Source of the DNA: Leucaena leucocephala
Lineage: Eukaryota; Streptophyta; Magnoliopsida; Fabales; Fabaceae
Assembly: GCA_037074615.1 (NCBI GenBank)
Contig: CM073518.1
Coordinates: 11,670,501 to 11,734,500, forward strand
DNA: 64,000 bases
Reading direction: 5' to 3'
Below, one piece after another: positions 35,839 to 46,617 of this stretch (position 1 is the first letter of the stretch; every line of letters starts with the position of its first letter). The notes under the pieces are model-generated. The model was not told the origin of the DNA. It made no database searches and saw nothing but the letters and a program-made list of their open reading frames with translations. The position numbers and the translations under genes are program-made.

Positions 35839-36411
35839 ATAGGGCTCAATGGCACAATCGTAGTTTCCATGAACTTTGATCCTGCGGTCCTGGTTTTTCC
35901 TGGATTTTCCTATTTTCTTTAATTCCTCATTTACTGCATCATCATGCCAACTCACCAGGACACCTCAGCAGCATATTTTTCACATGCTTGAATTCCCGGG
36001 ACACCTCAGCATGCTGACTCATCATGCTGACTCACCGGTCCAGTCTCTTGCCTCGTAATGCGTGCCCTCAGCTTTATCTGCTTTCTGCAGACTAATGCCA
36101 TGTGGCAACTGGAAGAGACCTTGCACGTTTCCCAATGCCACCCAGATAAGTCCCAAACTTATCTGATCACCTCCTCGGTTTACGTGCCTCCTCGGTTATC
36201 ACGCCAACCGAGTATCTTTACTTTACTGAATCATTACTTTAATGCCATGTGGCATCTTGTGGGACCCATGAATATACCTTATCAGTCCACCTCGTGGTTT
36301 CTAGATAACCTTTCCTGTATCTGATATCCTGCCTCCGGTCTATCTCCAACCGGGTAACTATCTCTCTTGGACCTTCACCACTCTTGGCCCGTACGCTTAG
36401 CGCCACTTTAG

Positions 36412-36666
36412 TCACTAGTCGCGACCTCAACATCATCTTGTCGCGACCTTACAATTCTGTGTACATTAGTCGCGACCAAAACATTCTATCGTCGCGACCA
36501 CAACACATTTTAGTCGCGTCTAAGGTTTTCTGCCACTATTAGTCGCGATATCACTGTTTCTAGTCGCGACCATAATTCTTTTACGTCGCGACCATAATGC
36601 TTTCTTGTCGCGTATAGCTCTTTCTGTAACCACTAGTCGCGACCATTCTTTACTCTAGTCGCGACC
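36412..36666. repeat. GTCGCGAC palindrome array, Y 3' LTR U3
   Basis: About eight perfect GTCGCGAC and three near copies in 255 bp, roughly 230-490 bp from the LTR start and upstream of the TATA box, an enhancer-like position. Confidence 0.85.
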
Positions 36667-36898
36667 AGAACGGCCAGCTCGTAACTCTTCAACCTTTGAC
36701 CTTTACATCACCCCAAATGGCCATTCTACCCCTTGGGACTTCCACTGTTTGCACATAAGTTCCCGTACCTTTACTTACTCGCAGCTTAGTCCCTAAAAAC
36801 TCTCTTATGTCTCTGGGACTTTTGCTCAAAAGGGGTCTGGTAGCCTCTCATTCTCAGGCTATTTCCGTGTCTCAAGGCCTGAAAATTGGGATGTTACA

Positions 36899-36937
36899 TT
36901 TCTCCTCCCCTTTAAATAAATTTCGTCCTCGAAATTT
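36899..36937 (-). promoter_or_regulatory. Y polypurine tract and pre-PPT hairpin
   Basis: The minus strand reads an 8-bp inverted repeat (aaatttcg, agga, cgaaattt) and then aaaggggaggagaaa directly before the 3' LTR. Confidence 0.8.
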
Positions 36938-39829
36938 AATCAGTACCATAGCCAAATTAACTTAACATCTGGCAAAGTACGCATCATAACTGTACATCTC
37001 TTCGTAACATGCCTTTCTTTCTCTGGGTTAATCCAATCAGAGTTGAAATCTACTTTCCTCTTATGGACCACTTACTGCACTTATGAGTAGTGTCCATTTC
37101 TTTCATATGAAATCCTCTCGAATATTACTGTATTCGGGAATTTCTTCTAACTACTCATCATACTTTAAGCATCATATTCTTACTACTTCTCTTGATATCT
37201 CGCAGACTGCTTTAAAATCTGCAACATTTCATCTTTCTTTGCACTTAACATCATACAGAGAGAGGACTTACGCAGCTATTCTTTCTTTACTTTGCTGCTA
37301 AACAAAAGCACCTACTCTAATATGCATAATGCTTGGCCAACATACTGCAGGACTGCATACCTGCTTATGAATGCAAAGCTCTAACATCGGAGCTTAAGCA
37401 TTCCTGTTCTAACTAGGCACAGCTCTAACACTCGGAGCTTGCATAGTTTTAGCATAACATTAAGCCTAACATCTCATGCAAAGAGTGAAAGCTCTCATTT
37501 TCTATTCTCTTTCATAGCATAACATTCAAACATCTGATTCCTACCAAACAGGGAGCCTCTCTGTCTGTTCATACAATGCACATCTCTAGGTGCGTGTCAT
37601 ATTACACGTTTACTACCGTGTATCTCATTACATGCCTTTGATACGTTATCATGGCATATCTAGCCCACTCTAGCTATCTCATGGTGTATTTCACCCTTTC
37701 ATAACTTATCTTGTCTTATCACAAAACTAACATAAGACTGGCTTTCTCTTTTTCATAGAACTGTGTTCTATCTCAGCCTTGCCTTAGACCCTCTTCTCTA
37801 GGTCTTCTCTAGCCTTTTAATCTCTTTACCCCTCATCTGGGTAATCTTTATCTACTCATACTTTTCTATTCTTATTACATTGAGGATTTTCTTCTCTGCT
37901 TCTCAGAGGATTCTCTTCTCTGCTTCTTATTACACAGAGGATTCTCTTCTCTGCTTCTCAAGCATACTTCTACAAAACTTTGAATCTCAGTACTCAGATT
38001 TAAACTTGGACTCCATCTTCGTTTAAGGGAAAGCTAAGTTCAGTCTGTAGACTAGAGGCTACCTGAGGAAAATCATTATAAAACAATTTCTCTGGGTCAG
38101 GTTATCAACTAGTGAAACTTCCTTACCTTAACTTCGTCTTTGGCATTCATCTTCCCAAAGAGATACTACATCGTACTCATGTCTCATGGCTCATTACTTT
38201 CCTTAGGCTAGGTCTAACTGCGACCTCGGGATCTAACTGCGATCAACCGTTAGCCTCTTCAGAATCTAACTGTGACTCTGGATCTGTTAGGATCTAACTG
38301 CGACCCTGGAGCCATGCTAGGATCTAACTGTGACCCTCCAGAATCTAACTGCGATTCTGTTGTACTGTATATCTCCCGAAGATCTTAAACCAACAGACCA
38401 AGTTATAAGGTTAACTGCTTCCACCTGTTGATAACTCCATAAAAATTTTATAGCCTCACATCATTTACCCAGACTTTACTTACTTCCTCTCTTACTCAGG
38501 AGTTCCTTCTCATCTTTCTTACTTTACTGTGGCTTACCATTGGCTTGTGCCATCATGGTCTAACCACCTGCCATTGCATTCTACTGCTATGGCCTCATCA
38601 TAACTCATCTGTGATCTAACTGTGAACCATTTGAACTATGCTCCAACTGCGAGCATCCTGTATCAGATCCAACTCTTATCTGAAGAGTGATCTATACTCA
38701 TCTGAATCTAGCTCTATCTGAGAGCCATCTGTTTCAGATCCAACTCTTATCTGAAGAGTGATCTAAAAACAATCCCTTTACTCTTATCTGCTTACCATTC
38801 CGCTTAATAGAAATGGCCCTGAGTACTATATTCATAAGTCTGCAGAATTACCCGAGTAACTTCAAACATATCTGAATATCATAACTTATTGTCCCATGAA
38901 CTGAGACTATCTATCATCCTCAATACATATCTCATTACATGTCATATGGTATGGGAGCAACATACTTTCTCATCTCATATATACTCTACCCTTCATGCAC
39001 TGTAAAAGGGAGTATTCATTCATCATGGCATACTCTAACATGCATGTCATCATATGACAATTGCAAGGAGATGCAACTATCATAACTTATGGCATCATAA
39101 GCCATATCATCATCATACTTTGCTCAACCATCCATCAGACTAACTAAACCTCAAGGCATATTTTATTTATCATATTGCCTATCATATCTTGGTCAGTCAT
39201 CCTGAAACATCTGTCTATCTCAGGATGCCACGCTACCCTCTTATTAAGGTACAGACTCAACCCTTCATCACTCTTTCTTACATAGGGGAGTCACTGTATC
39301 CCGTAATCTGTGGCTACCTTCTACTATCTCATTTCTCCTTTTGTCTATCTATCAGTCTCAGTCTATTCTTGACTAGACTGTGGTTCCTTATCGGCTTTTA
39401 CTGTAACAGCCTAGAACCCCTTTACAAAGATATTATCCGCTTTCCCCTTAGGTAGGCTTGGTGCCCACATGAGGTCACGGTTTTGTTTTCCAGACACACG
39501 AGCCACAGCCCTTAAGCACCTGAAAACGCATCTTTCTCTTAATCCTAGCGAACTTCAGTCGCCTAGATCTCATTCATTATCTTTTACTATTATTTCTATT
39601 CTTTAGGGTACTCTACCCTAGATCTCTGTGATGGAATCCCTCTGCTTAGGGAATTTTAACTCTTTACCTATTAACCATCACGTCCTTAGCCTTAGCCTTA
39701 GGCCATATCAAACATCATCACATCTCTAGCCTTTAGGCTATGCCCTAGGATTACTCCGAGGCAAACTTCATACTAGCTATCCCATTCTAGCTCTCAGGTC
39801 TTTTATTCAACTAGGTTGAATAAGACTTT
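36938..39829 (-). other. Y internal non-coding region
   Basis: No frame longer than about 90 codons. It contains about six TCTAACTGYGA units at 38212-38356, further related units near 38610-38650, a 30-bp direct repeat (about 38665 and 38740, catccaact-like context with cttatctgaagagtgatct), and paired ggagctt phrases near 37390-37440. The stretch 39010-39160 resembles the minus strand of the C/D LTRs. Confidence 0.65.
38212..38356. repeat. TCTAACTGYGA repeat cluster in Y
   Basis: Six copies of TCTAACTG followed by CGA or TGA in about 145 bp, several preceded by ggatc or gaatc. Confidence 0.75.
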
Positions 39830-40020
39830 ACCATGTAGATCTACTCCTCGTAATCACATGGAGGATCTGTCTCATTCTAGCTATCTCATCTAGCTAGCTC
39901 ATCTTAACATTATCATCCTTTGCGGCCTATCCTACCTAGCCAGGATGACTTGCTTATTGGAGTTGCCAACTTCCTCTATGCATGGCTTCTCCACTCAAGC
40001 TCTATGTTCATGCTTTGTGT
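39830..40020 (-). pseudogene. gag N-terminal remnant in Y
   Basis: The minus strand aligns with the start of the B gag (about 17470-17640), including a shared catagaggaag and ggcaactccaat stretch and a later gcaaaggat phrase. No frame is open. It shows that Y descends from a B-like, gag-containing Tekay element. Confidence 0.65.
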
Positions 40021-40149
40021 TCACCTGTCTTTTCCTTTACAACGAAACATGAACACCTCTTATTCCATCTAGGAGCTTTATCTCCACGGGCTCTTCTAAA
40101 CCCATAATAGTCCCGATCTGAATCTTCTAATGTCATACCAGGACATCTC

Positions 40150-40620
40150 TGTCATTCCGTCGCGATATGAGTATTGGGTAATCGCTATTCATAGCCTCTA
40201 TGATTCTTCATTACCCTTAACTCCTCACGACTTATCATTTCTATTCTTTAGTCGTGACCTACAGCTTCAGACGTCGCGTCCTTAACATTTTCTGTCTTCT
40301 AGTCGCGACCTAAATCTTCTGTCGTCGCGACCTTAACCTTTCTACGTCGCGACTCAACTCCTCTACCGTCGCGACCAGGATATTTTCTCGTCGCGACTTA
40401 TGTCTCTTCACGTCGCAACCATAGCCATTTCTAGTCGCGACATTAAACTTTTCTCGTCACAACCTTAGCTCTCTCTTAAATAACGTCGCGACCTAGGAAC
40501 ATACTCGCCGCGACCAAATCTTTCTGTGAATAACCGTCGCGACCTATAAACTTAAGCGTCGCGCCTAAACCTCTCATTGAGGCTACCCGTCGCGACATAA
40601 ACCACGTTAGTCGCGACCGG
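40150..40620. repeat. GTCGCGAC palindrome array, Y leader
   Basis: About ten perfect GTCGCGAC and eight near copies (gtcgcgtc, gtcgcaac, gtcacaac, gccgcgac and others) in about 470 bp between primer-binding site and gag remnant. It is the largest array in the window and about five times longer than the cluster at the same place in B. Confidence 0.85.
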
Positions 40621-40740
40621 AGTGCTATTCTGTCGTACTCAAGGGCTAAATCAGAGCATCATTGAGCCAGAACCTTCTGTTCTGTGCCAGAATCTTATGC
40701 TCTGAACCAGAGTCCTTTCTGGTTGGTGCCAGAACCTCTT

Positions 40741-40752
40741 GCTCTGATACCA
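40741..40752 (-). other. Primer-binding site, tRNA-iMet type (Y)
   Basis: The minus strand reads TGGTATCAGAGC, three bases after the 5' LTR. Confidence 0.9.
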
Positions 40753-41499
40753 AAATGAAACATCCTCCCTTACAGCACTCAGAGTAAACTTGCGGAAGCT
40801 ATACTAGCTCTTCTTCTGCCTAAACACCGGCAGCATAACCGCTACACTTCATCTGTACAAAGAACTGAACCGTACTGATTCGGTAATTCCCTCATGAGAA
40901 CTACCATTCTACGTAGTACCCAGGAAAGACTAGATGAACCGGCTAGGTCCACTCACTTCTAGCCTCCTTAGACAGCACTACGTACACAGTACTTATCATA
41001 TACTGATGTTCAGTCTTTACTCCGACAGCATAACGGCGTCTCTTAGGATTCTCTAAATCCACTTCATCATAACCTCCCTGTAATGGGTTATGGATGGGGA
41101 TGAGATTCGGGGGAATCTCAGTAGCAACAATCATAACAATATATGTAATGCAGTGTGATAGTGCTTGCTTGTGATTGTGTACAGATAAGTATGCTGCGTG
41201 CTTCCATGCTTAATAACATATGACCATAGCATTACAGCAGAGCTTCAGACATAACATATAAGACAACAATCCAACCAAACAATAGCACATCAAATCACAA
41301 AGCCATTACATAGAAGCTAGGATTAGTTACTACCTGGCTAGCTTAGCAGAACCTTACTATCTCTATTCTGCTTCCAGCTCCGCCAGAACTTCCTTACTTC
41401 CTTTTCTCCTTTCTCTCTTCCTTTCCTTCTCCTTCTCTCTCTTCTTTCTCTCTCATTCTCTCCTCCTCCGCGGGATGCAAATGGAATGGGGGAAGGGGG

Positions 41500-41507
41500 T
41501 ATTTATA
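41500..41507 (-). promoter_or_regulatory. Y 5' LTR TATA box
   Basis: Minus-strand TATAAATA, C-run, GA-rich tract. Confidence 0.6.
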
Positions 41508-42081
41508 ATAGGGCTCAATGGCACAATCGTAGTTTCCATGAACTTTGATCCTGCGGTCCTGGTTTTTCCTGGATTTTCCTATTTTCTTTAATTCCTCATT
41601 TACTGCATCATCATGCCAACTCACCAGGACACCTCAGCAGCATATTTTTCACATGCTTGAATTCCCGGGACACCTCAGCATGCTGACTCATCATGCTGAC
41701 TCACCGGTCCAGTCTCTTGCCTCGTAATGCGTGCCCTCAGCTTTATCTGCTTTCTGCAGACTAATGCCATGTGGCAACTGGAAGAGACCTTGCACGTTTC
41801 CCAATGCCACCCAGATAAGTCCCAGACTTATCTGATCACCTCCTCAGTTTACGTGCCTCCTCGGTTATCACGCCAACCGAGTATCCTTACTTTACTGAAT
41901 CATTACTTTAATGCCATGTGGCATCTTGTTGGACCCATGAATATACCTTATCAGTCCACCTCGTGGTTTCTAGATAACCTTTCCTGTATCTGATATCCTG
42001 CCTCCAGTCTATCTCCAACCGGGTAACTATCTCTCTTGGACCTTCACCACTCTTGGCCCGTACGCTTAGCGCCACTTTAGT

Positions 42082-42335
42082 CACTAGTCGCGACCTCAAC
42101 ATTATCTTGTCACGACCTTACAATTCTGTGTACATTAGTCGCGACCAAAACATTCTATCGTCGCGACCACAACACATTTTAGTCGCGTCTAAGGTTTTCT
42201 GCCACTATTAGTCGCGATATCACTGCTTTCTAGTCGCGACCATACTTCTTTTACGTCGCGACCATAATGCTTTCTTGTCGCGTATAGCTCTTTCTGTAAC
42301 CACTAGTCACGACCATGCTTTACTCTAGTCGCGAC
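42082..42335. repeat. GTCGCGAC palindrome array, Y 5' LTR U3
   Basis: The same array as at 36412-36666 in the other LTR copy, with two units decayed to gtcacgac. Confidence 0.85.
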
Positions 42336-42568
42336 CAGAACGGCCAGCTCGTAACTCTTCAACCTTTGACCTTTACATCACCCCAAATGGCCATTCTACC
42401 CCTTGGGACTTCCACTGTTTGCACATAAGTTCCCGTACCTTTACTTACTCGCAGCTTAGTCCCTAAAAACTCTCTTATGTCTCTGGGACTTCTGCTCAAA
42501 AGGGGTCTGGTAGCCTCTCATTCTCAGGCTATTTCCGTGTCTCAAGGCCTGAAAATTGGGATGTTACA

Positions 42569-42830
42569 CTTACCAGAAAGAATCAATAGTTTAAGTGGGA
42601 CGAGAAGTATGAGGCTAGTTTTCAAGAGTTAAAGCAGAAATTAACCACTACTCCTGTGCTGATTATCCCAGACCCAACTCAGACTATGTAGTCTACACTG
42701 ATGCTAGTAAACAGGGGTTGGGATGTGTGCTGATGCAGCAAGGTAGAGTAGTAGCCTACGCCTCTCGACAGTTAAAGCCGCATGAACAAAATTATCCTAC
42801 TCACGTTCTGGAGCTTGCAGCTGTGGTTTA
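42569..42830 (+). pseudogene. C pol fragment: RT end to RNase H start
   Basis: Matches A gag-pol residues about 848-934 (KNQQFKWDEKYEASFQ, then the RNase H start), with a frameshift after DPTQT. It lies between Y and A. The last five bases, gttta, are the A target duplication and are repeated at 54069-54073. Confidence 0.85.
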
Positions 42831-44332
42831 TGTAATATCCTTAATTTTCTGTACTGGTTTCTATGTACAGAATAAACGGAATATATGAGCTATGTTTCAG
42901 GAAAAAGATGTGGTCCTTTATGTAAAGAAAATGATTAAATTGCAAAAGAAAGGAAAAGAAAGGACTTAAATGCAAATATGGAAAGTTTAAGGTAAGGAAG
43001 GAAAGGTAGACAAAAATGTGGGGTCTTAAAGTGTAATTTTAGCCAAATTAAGGGACTTAATTATAAAGAAGGAAAAGTTCCCTGGGGCTAAAGTATAATT
43101 AAAGAAAATAGGCCAGAAGTGGTTTGCACCGCCCGACAGCATTTCAGTCCCAGATTCGACCAGAAGGTAGGGCAGGTGACGCCGGGTAACCAAGCCTAAT
43201 ACCGGAATTTTTGAAGATTCCAGATAGCCAGAAATGGACTGATCGTCCAAAAGTTATAAAAATTAATACCGGATACCCTAGGTTTCAGATATAAGTGAGA
43301 AAATACAGGATGATGCACCCTTATGGGGCGGATGTCGGGAAACTGACAGGATACCGATAGGAGGTCTGTAGGAAAAGTTATTCACAAAATAAAAATTCCA
43401 GACGGGAGTGTGAGGCCTCCAGGGATCCGGGTTGGAGATTTATCGGTATTTTTAAAGGGGCTGAATGCGATCGAATGACTTCGGTCAGATGACCGTTATA
43501 ACCCCCAAGGATGCCTGAACACAGTAGGACACTGTATCTGGGAAAAAGAGCCGGTGTCCGAAAAAGGTGTATAATCGGTAAATAATAGTTAAAATATTCA
43601 ATGAACTGTGTTAAAGGAAGATTTCTCGTAATGCGTGCCATACAGGTAATGGACCCAGGAAGCCCAAAAATGGTGCCATTAGAGGCCCAATAAGACTCTT
43701 AGACTGATAGGTGGGCCAGTGTCCAGCAGAACCCCGGAAAAGTGCGAAATTACGAAAATGCCCCTATGTTGTACAAAAAGGGCAGCAGATGAATAAAGGG
43801 TATTCTGGTCATTTTGGACAGACCCAGAGGTCAAGACATGTCTAAATAAGGTTGACTAGAGCCAGTATAAGCTTTGACCGAGTCCAGAAAGGTGTGAAAT
43901 GACGATTTTGCCCTTAGGGTTAAAATAGGACAAGATAGGGCACCAAGGGCATTTTGGTCATTTCGCAGGGGATCTGTAATTGAGTCTGGACCCAGTATTA
44001 AAAATTTAATGATATAAAGGGTCTAGATACTAAATGTGAGGTCAGTAGACATAAAAAGGATCTTCAGAAACATCAGGTGCAGAAAACAGCACGTTTTTCG
44101 AGGCGATGGACCGGGCCGGTACCGGAGTGGACCGGAAAGCTTCCGGAAGGCTCTAGCTCCCTCTCAATTTCGCCATGTGAAGAATGTGGGAGGTGAGGTG
44201 TCCCATGAGTTGGCATTGAGTGATGTCATGCATGATGCAGTAAAAGGAATAAAGAAAAATAGGAAATTCAGGAAAAACCAGGACCACAGGATCATAAGTC
44301 TTCAAAATTACAAGATTGCCATTGCTCAACAC

Positions 44333-44340
44333 TATAAATA
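44333..44340 (+). promoter_or_regulatory. A 5' LTR TATA box
   Basis: TATAAATA followed by a C-run. This promoter would drive the genomic RNA encoding ORF1 and gag-pol. Confidence 0.65.
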
Positions 44341-44694
44341 CCCCCCCTTACCCCTTCATTTCGGTGCAAGCAAGAAAGAGAGGAAGAAAGAAGTTCTTGA
44401 GAGAGAAAGTGAGAGAAAGAAAGAAGTAAGGAAGTTCTGGTGAAGTTGGAAGTAGTAGGGAAGTTCTAAAGCACTGCTTTTGAGGTAACAACTAATCCTA
44501 GCTCTTATGTAATGTCTTTGTGATGTGTTGTCTTGTTTGGTTGATTGTTGTCCTATATGTTATGCTTGAAGCTCTATTCCAATGCTATGATCATATGTTA
44601 TTGAATATGGAAGCATGCAGCATACTTATCTGTACACAGTCACAAGCAAGCACCGTCACTCTGCATTACATATCTTGTTATGATTATTGTTACT

Positions 44695-44712
44695 GGGATT
44701 CTTTTGAATCTC
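44695..44712 (+). other. Conserved LTR stem-loop (A)
   Basis: gggattc, loop tttt, gaatctc; the G-U pair replaces the A-U pair of the B and Y versions (gagattc / gaatctc). Confidence 0.5.
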
Positions 44713-45671
44713 ATTCCCAAACATAACATTACAGGGGAGGTTCTGTCAAAATAAAATTTGGAAATCTTAAGAGACGCCGGTAGGCTGCCGAAATTCCGGC
44801 AACGAAGACGGAACAAAGAAAGGAACTGATACGTACTGTGTACGTAGTGCTGTCTAAGGAGGCTGGAAGTGAGTGGACCCAGAAGGTTCATCCAGTCTTT
44901 CCTGGGTACTACGTAGAATGGTAATTCTCACAAGGGAATTACCGAATCGGTACAACATCGGTTACTTTCTAGAAAAGAATTGTAGCAGTTATGCTGCCGG
45001 ATTTTAGACAGAGAAGGATGTAATAAAATATGAGAGAGTTAATCATGCACTGATATATAACAGTTGATTATTTGATATTAATTGTTATCTGGCCTGTATG
45101 ATTGAGATGTGTTGGTTGTATGCTTGGGTATGTAAAGACTAAATGCTGAAAATAGGCTCAGTGAACAGTAACTCGTGAAGACCCATTCATGTTTGATAAA
45201 TCATTAAAAATAGTAAATGATTGAATTAATGTACGAAATTTTTAGGGTATAAAGTAGACATACTAAGCTTTAATTTTATATATATAATGTCTAAATTGGA
45301 TGTATACACGAAAAGATATAAATGGTTAAAGTTGGGACCAGAATGCTGGATTCAGGAGAAAGTCATTGGATGAACAGTAATATTTGAACGTTTACCCACG
45401 TTAAATTTGTCAAGGATTGGTCAACCAATGATTTTTCCCTGAAATATATTTGAGTTAGCTTCACGTAGAAATTGGAACCACTTCATTTCGATTTTTCTAT
45501 AATTAGTTATGAATTTTCAAAGTCAGGTCACTCATCTGGAATTTGCCACAGTGAACAGTACTCGATATGAATAAAATTCCAGATTAAGTGTTTAGACTTC
45601 AATGACCCTGAAAGTGGTTTAAGTGCTACTGAATGGTCCCTAAGATGTATAAAAATAAGGTTGTGACATTT

Positions 45672-45683
45672 TGGTATCAGAGC
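45672..45683 (+). other. Primer-binding site, tRNA-iMet type (A)
   Basis: TGGTATCAGAGC three bases after the 5' LTR. Confidence 0.9.
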
Positions 45684-45780
45684 AAAGGATTCTGGCTTAA
45701 GAAATGCTCTGAGTAGATGATTTATAGAAAGATATACCATGATAAAGCCGTCATAATTGCACTAAGTTAGTGTTTGCAGG

Positions 45781-46479
45781 ATGGCTAGACATAGATTTGG
45801 GTCTGAAACTACAGTAAACCAATGGGAATTAAGACCAGAGGTCTTTAGTTCAGATAGTTCAGAAGAAGAGATAGTAAGCAATGATTCTGACCTCTGGACA
45901 CCTCCAGTAGCTGGTGATTCTGAGGAGGATAGTTCCTCGGTAGGATCAAACTTTCCAATTGAGGATCAGGAGGTGATGATAACAGAAGGCCCTATTCCTG
46001 CCATTCCCATAAGTGCGGTACCCTTGAATATAACAGACAGTTCAGGATCCAGTCAAGTACGTGTTCAGAGTAATGCGCCAGATCCCAGTAGGCCCGAAGT
46101 GACTTTAGTAGAAATGTATTTGGGAGGTTTAATCGTAAGAATGGTCCCAGGGAGGAACCTGAGTAGAGAGCAACTTGAGAGCTCGGTAGCATTAGCCCGA
46201 CAACTATACGAGTTGAGGTAGACCCTGTTCGAAAACATAGATCAAGATTATTCGGTCTACCAGGAGTTTATCACAAGGGTGAAAGCCATATATCAAGCCT
46301 GGGATCCAAATGTGTTAACCATGGGGCTTTGGCTAGAAATTATGAATGATGTATTGCCGAAGACTCCTACCTGGAGATCGGAGTTGGACCAGTATTTTGA
46401 TAGAGAATCATATTGTACCATATCCGACTGGATCTACCTAGTAGGAGATTATATTAGAATGAAGTTTAAGAAAAATTAG
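45781..46479 (+). pseudogene. Extra ORF1 upstream of gag (A), one in-frame stop
   Basis: Homologue of the C ORF at 30313-31122. It starts MARHRFGSETTVNQ, has an acidic patch, then VEMYLGGLIVRM, YSVYQEFITRVK, TPTWRSELDQYF and IRMKFKKN. It is shorter than the C copy (232 versus 269 codons) because the Pro/Ser-rich middle differs. A single TAG at 46219-46221 divides it into 146 and 86 codons; both sides stay in the same frame, so there is no other damage. Either readthrough occurs, or the N-terminal piece suffices, or this recent copy carries one inactivating change. Function unknown. Confidence 0.75.
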
Positions 46480-46617
46480 AGTAATATTTCTAATGTATAA
46501 AAGACTAGAATGGTACTGTGATATGTACATATACTCTGTATGTATATTATGTGTGAAATGAAATGAAAAGGAATTATGTTATTTATCGTATTCCCTTCTG
46601 TTTTTAAGTATAACAAA

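Larger units (their letters stand above)
35398..36898 (-). mobile_element. Y 3' LTR, truncated
   Basis: About 1500 of the expected 1813 bp. Begins (minus strand) TGTAACATCCCAATTTTCAG next to the polypurine tract. Contains TATA box 35831-35838 and a U3 GTCGCGAC array. Confidence 0.85.
35391..42568 (-). mobile_element. Non-autonomous LARD-like element Y
   Basis: A minus-strand element with 5' LTR 40756-42568, iMet primer-binding site, 3.86-kb internal region with no long frame, polypurine tract and 3' LTR 35398-36898. The 3' LTR lacks its last about 310 bp, lost at the junction with X. The LTR copies differ by about 11 substitutions and two 1-bp indels over 1.5 kb. Inserted in element C; cttac (42569-42573) is the expected duplication. 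With no proteins of its own it would depend on a Tekay element such as A. Confidence 0.8.
40756..42568 (-). mobile_element. Y 5' LTR
   Basis: 1813 bp, minus-strand TGTAACATCC to GGATGTTTCA. TATA box at 41500-41507. Its U3 array (about 42082-42335) differs from that of the 3' LTR by two GTCGCGAC to GTCACGAC changes. Confidence 0.9.
42831..45668 (+). mobile_element. A 5' LTR
   Basis: 2838 bp, TGTAATATCC to TTGTGACA. TATA box at 44333-44340, GA-rich tract after it, conserved stem-loop at 44695-44712. Differences from the 3' LTR are at 43674, 43744, 43819, 44240, 44882, 44920, 45268, 45277, 45426, 45453 and 45549. Confidence 0.95.

Noticed and set aside
36412..36666. CRISPR-like array reading of the spaced GTCGCGAC units
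   Set aside because: Units are 8 bp, palindromic and irregularly spaced, spacers are similar to one another, and this is plant DNA without cas genes.
37083..39455. Plus-strand frames of 60-90 codons in Y
   Set aside because: Short, opposite to element orientation, no motif, and length expected by chance.
44036..44443. 135-codon frame in the A LTRs (also 52436-52843)
   Set aside because: It spans the TATA box and the GA-rich tract of the LTR and would start upstream of the promoter; composition is that of non-coding LTR.
45672..45683. Possible tRNA genes at the iMet and Asp tRNA-like sequences
   Set aside because: Only 12-18 bases match the tRNA 3' end complement and they sit next to LTRs, so they are primer-binding sites.
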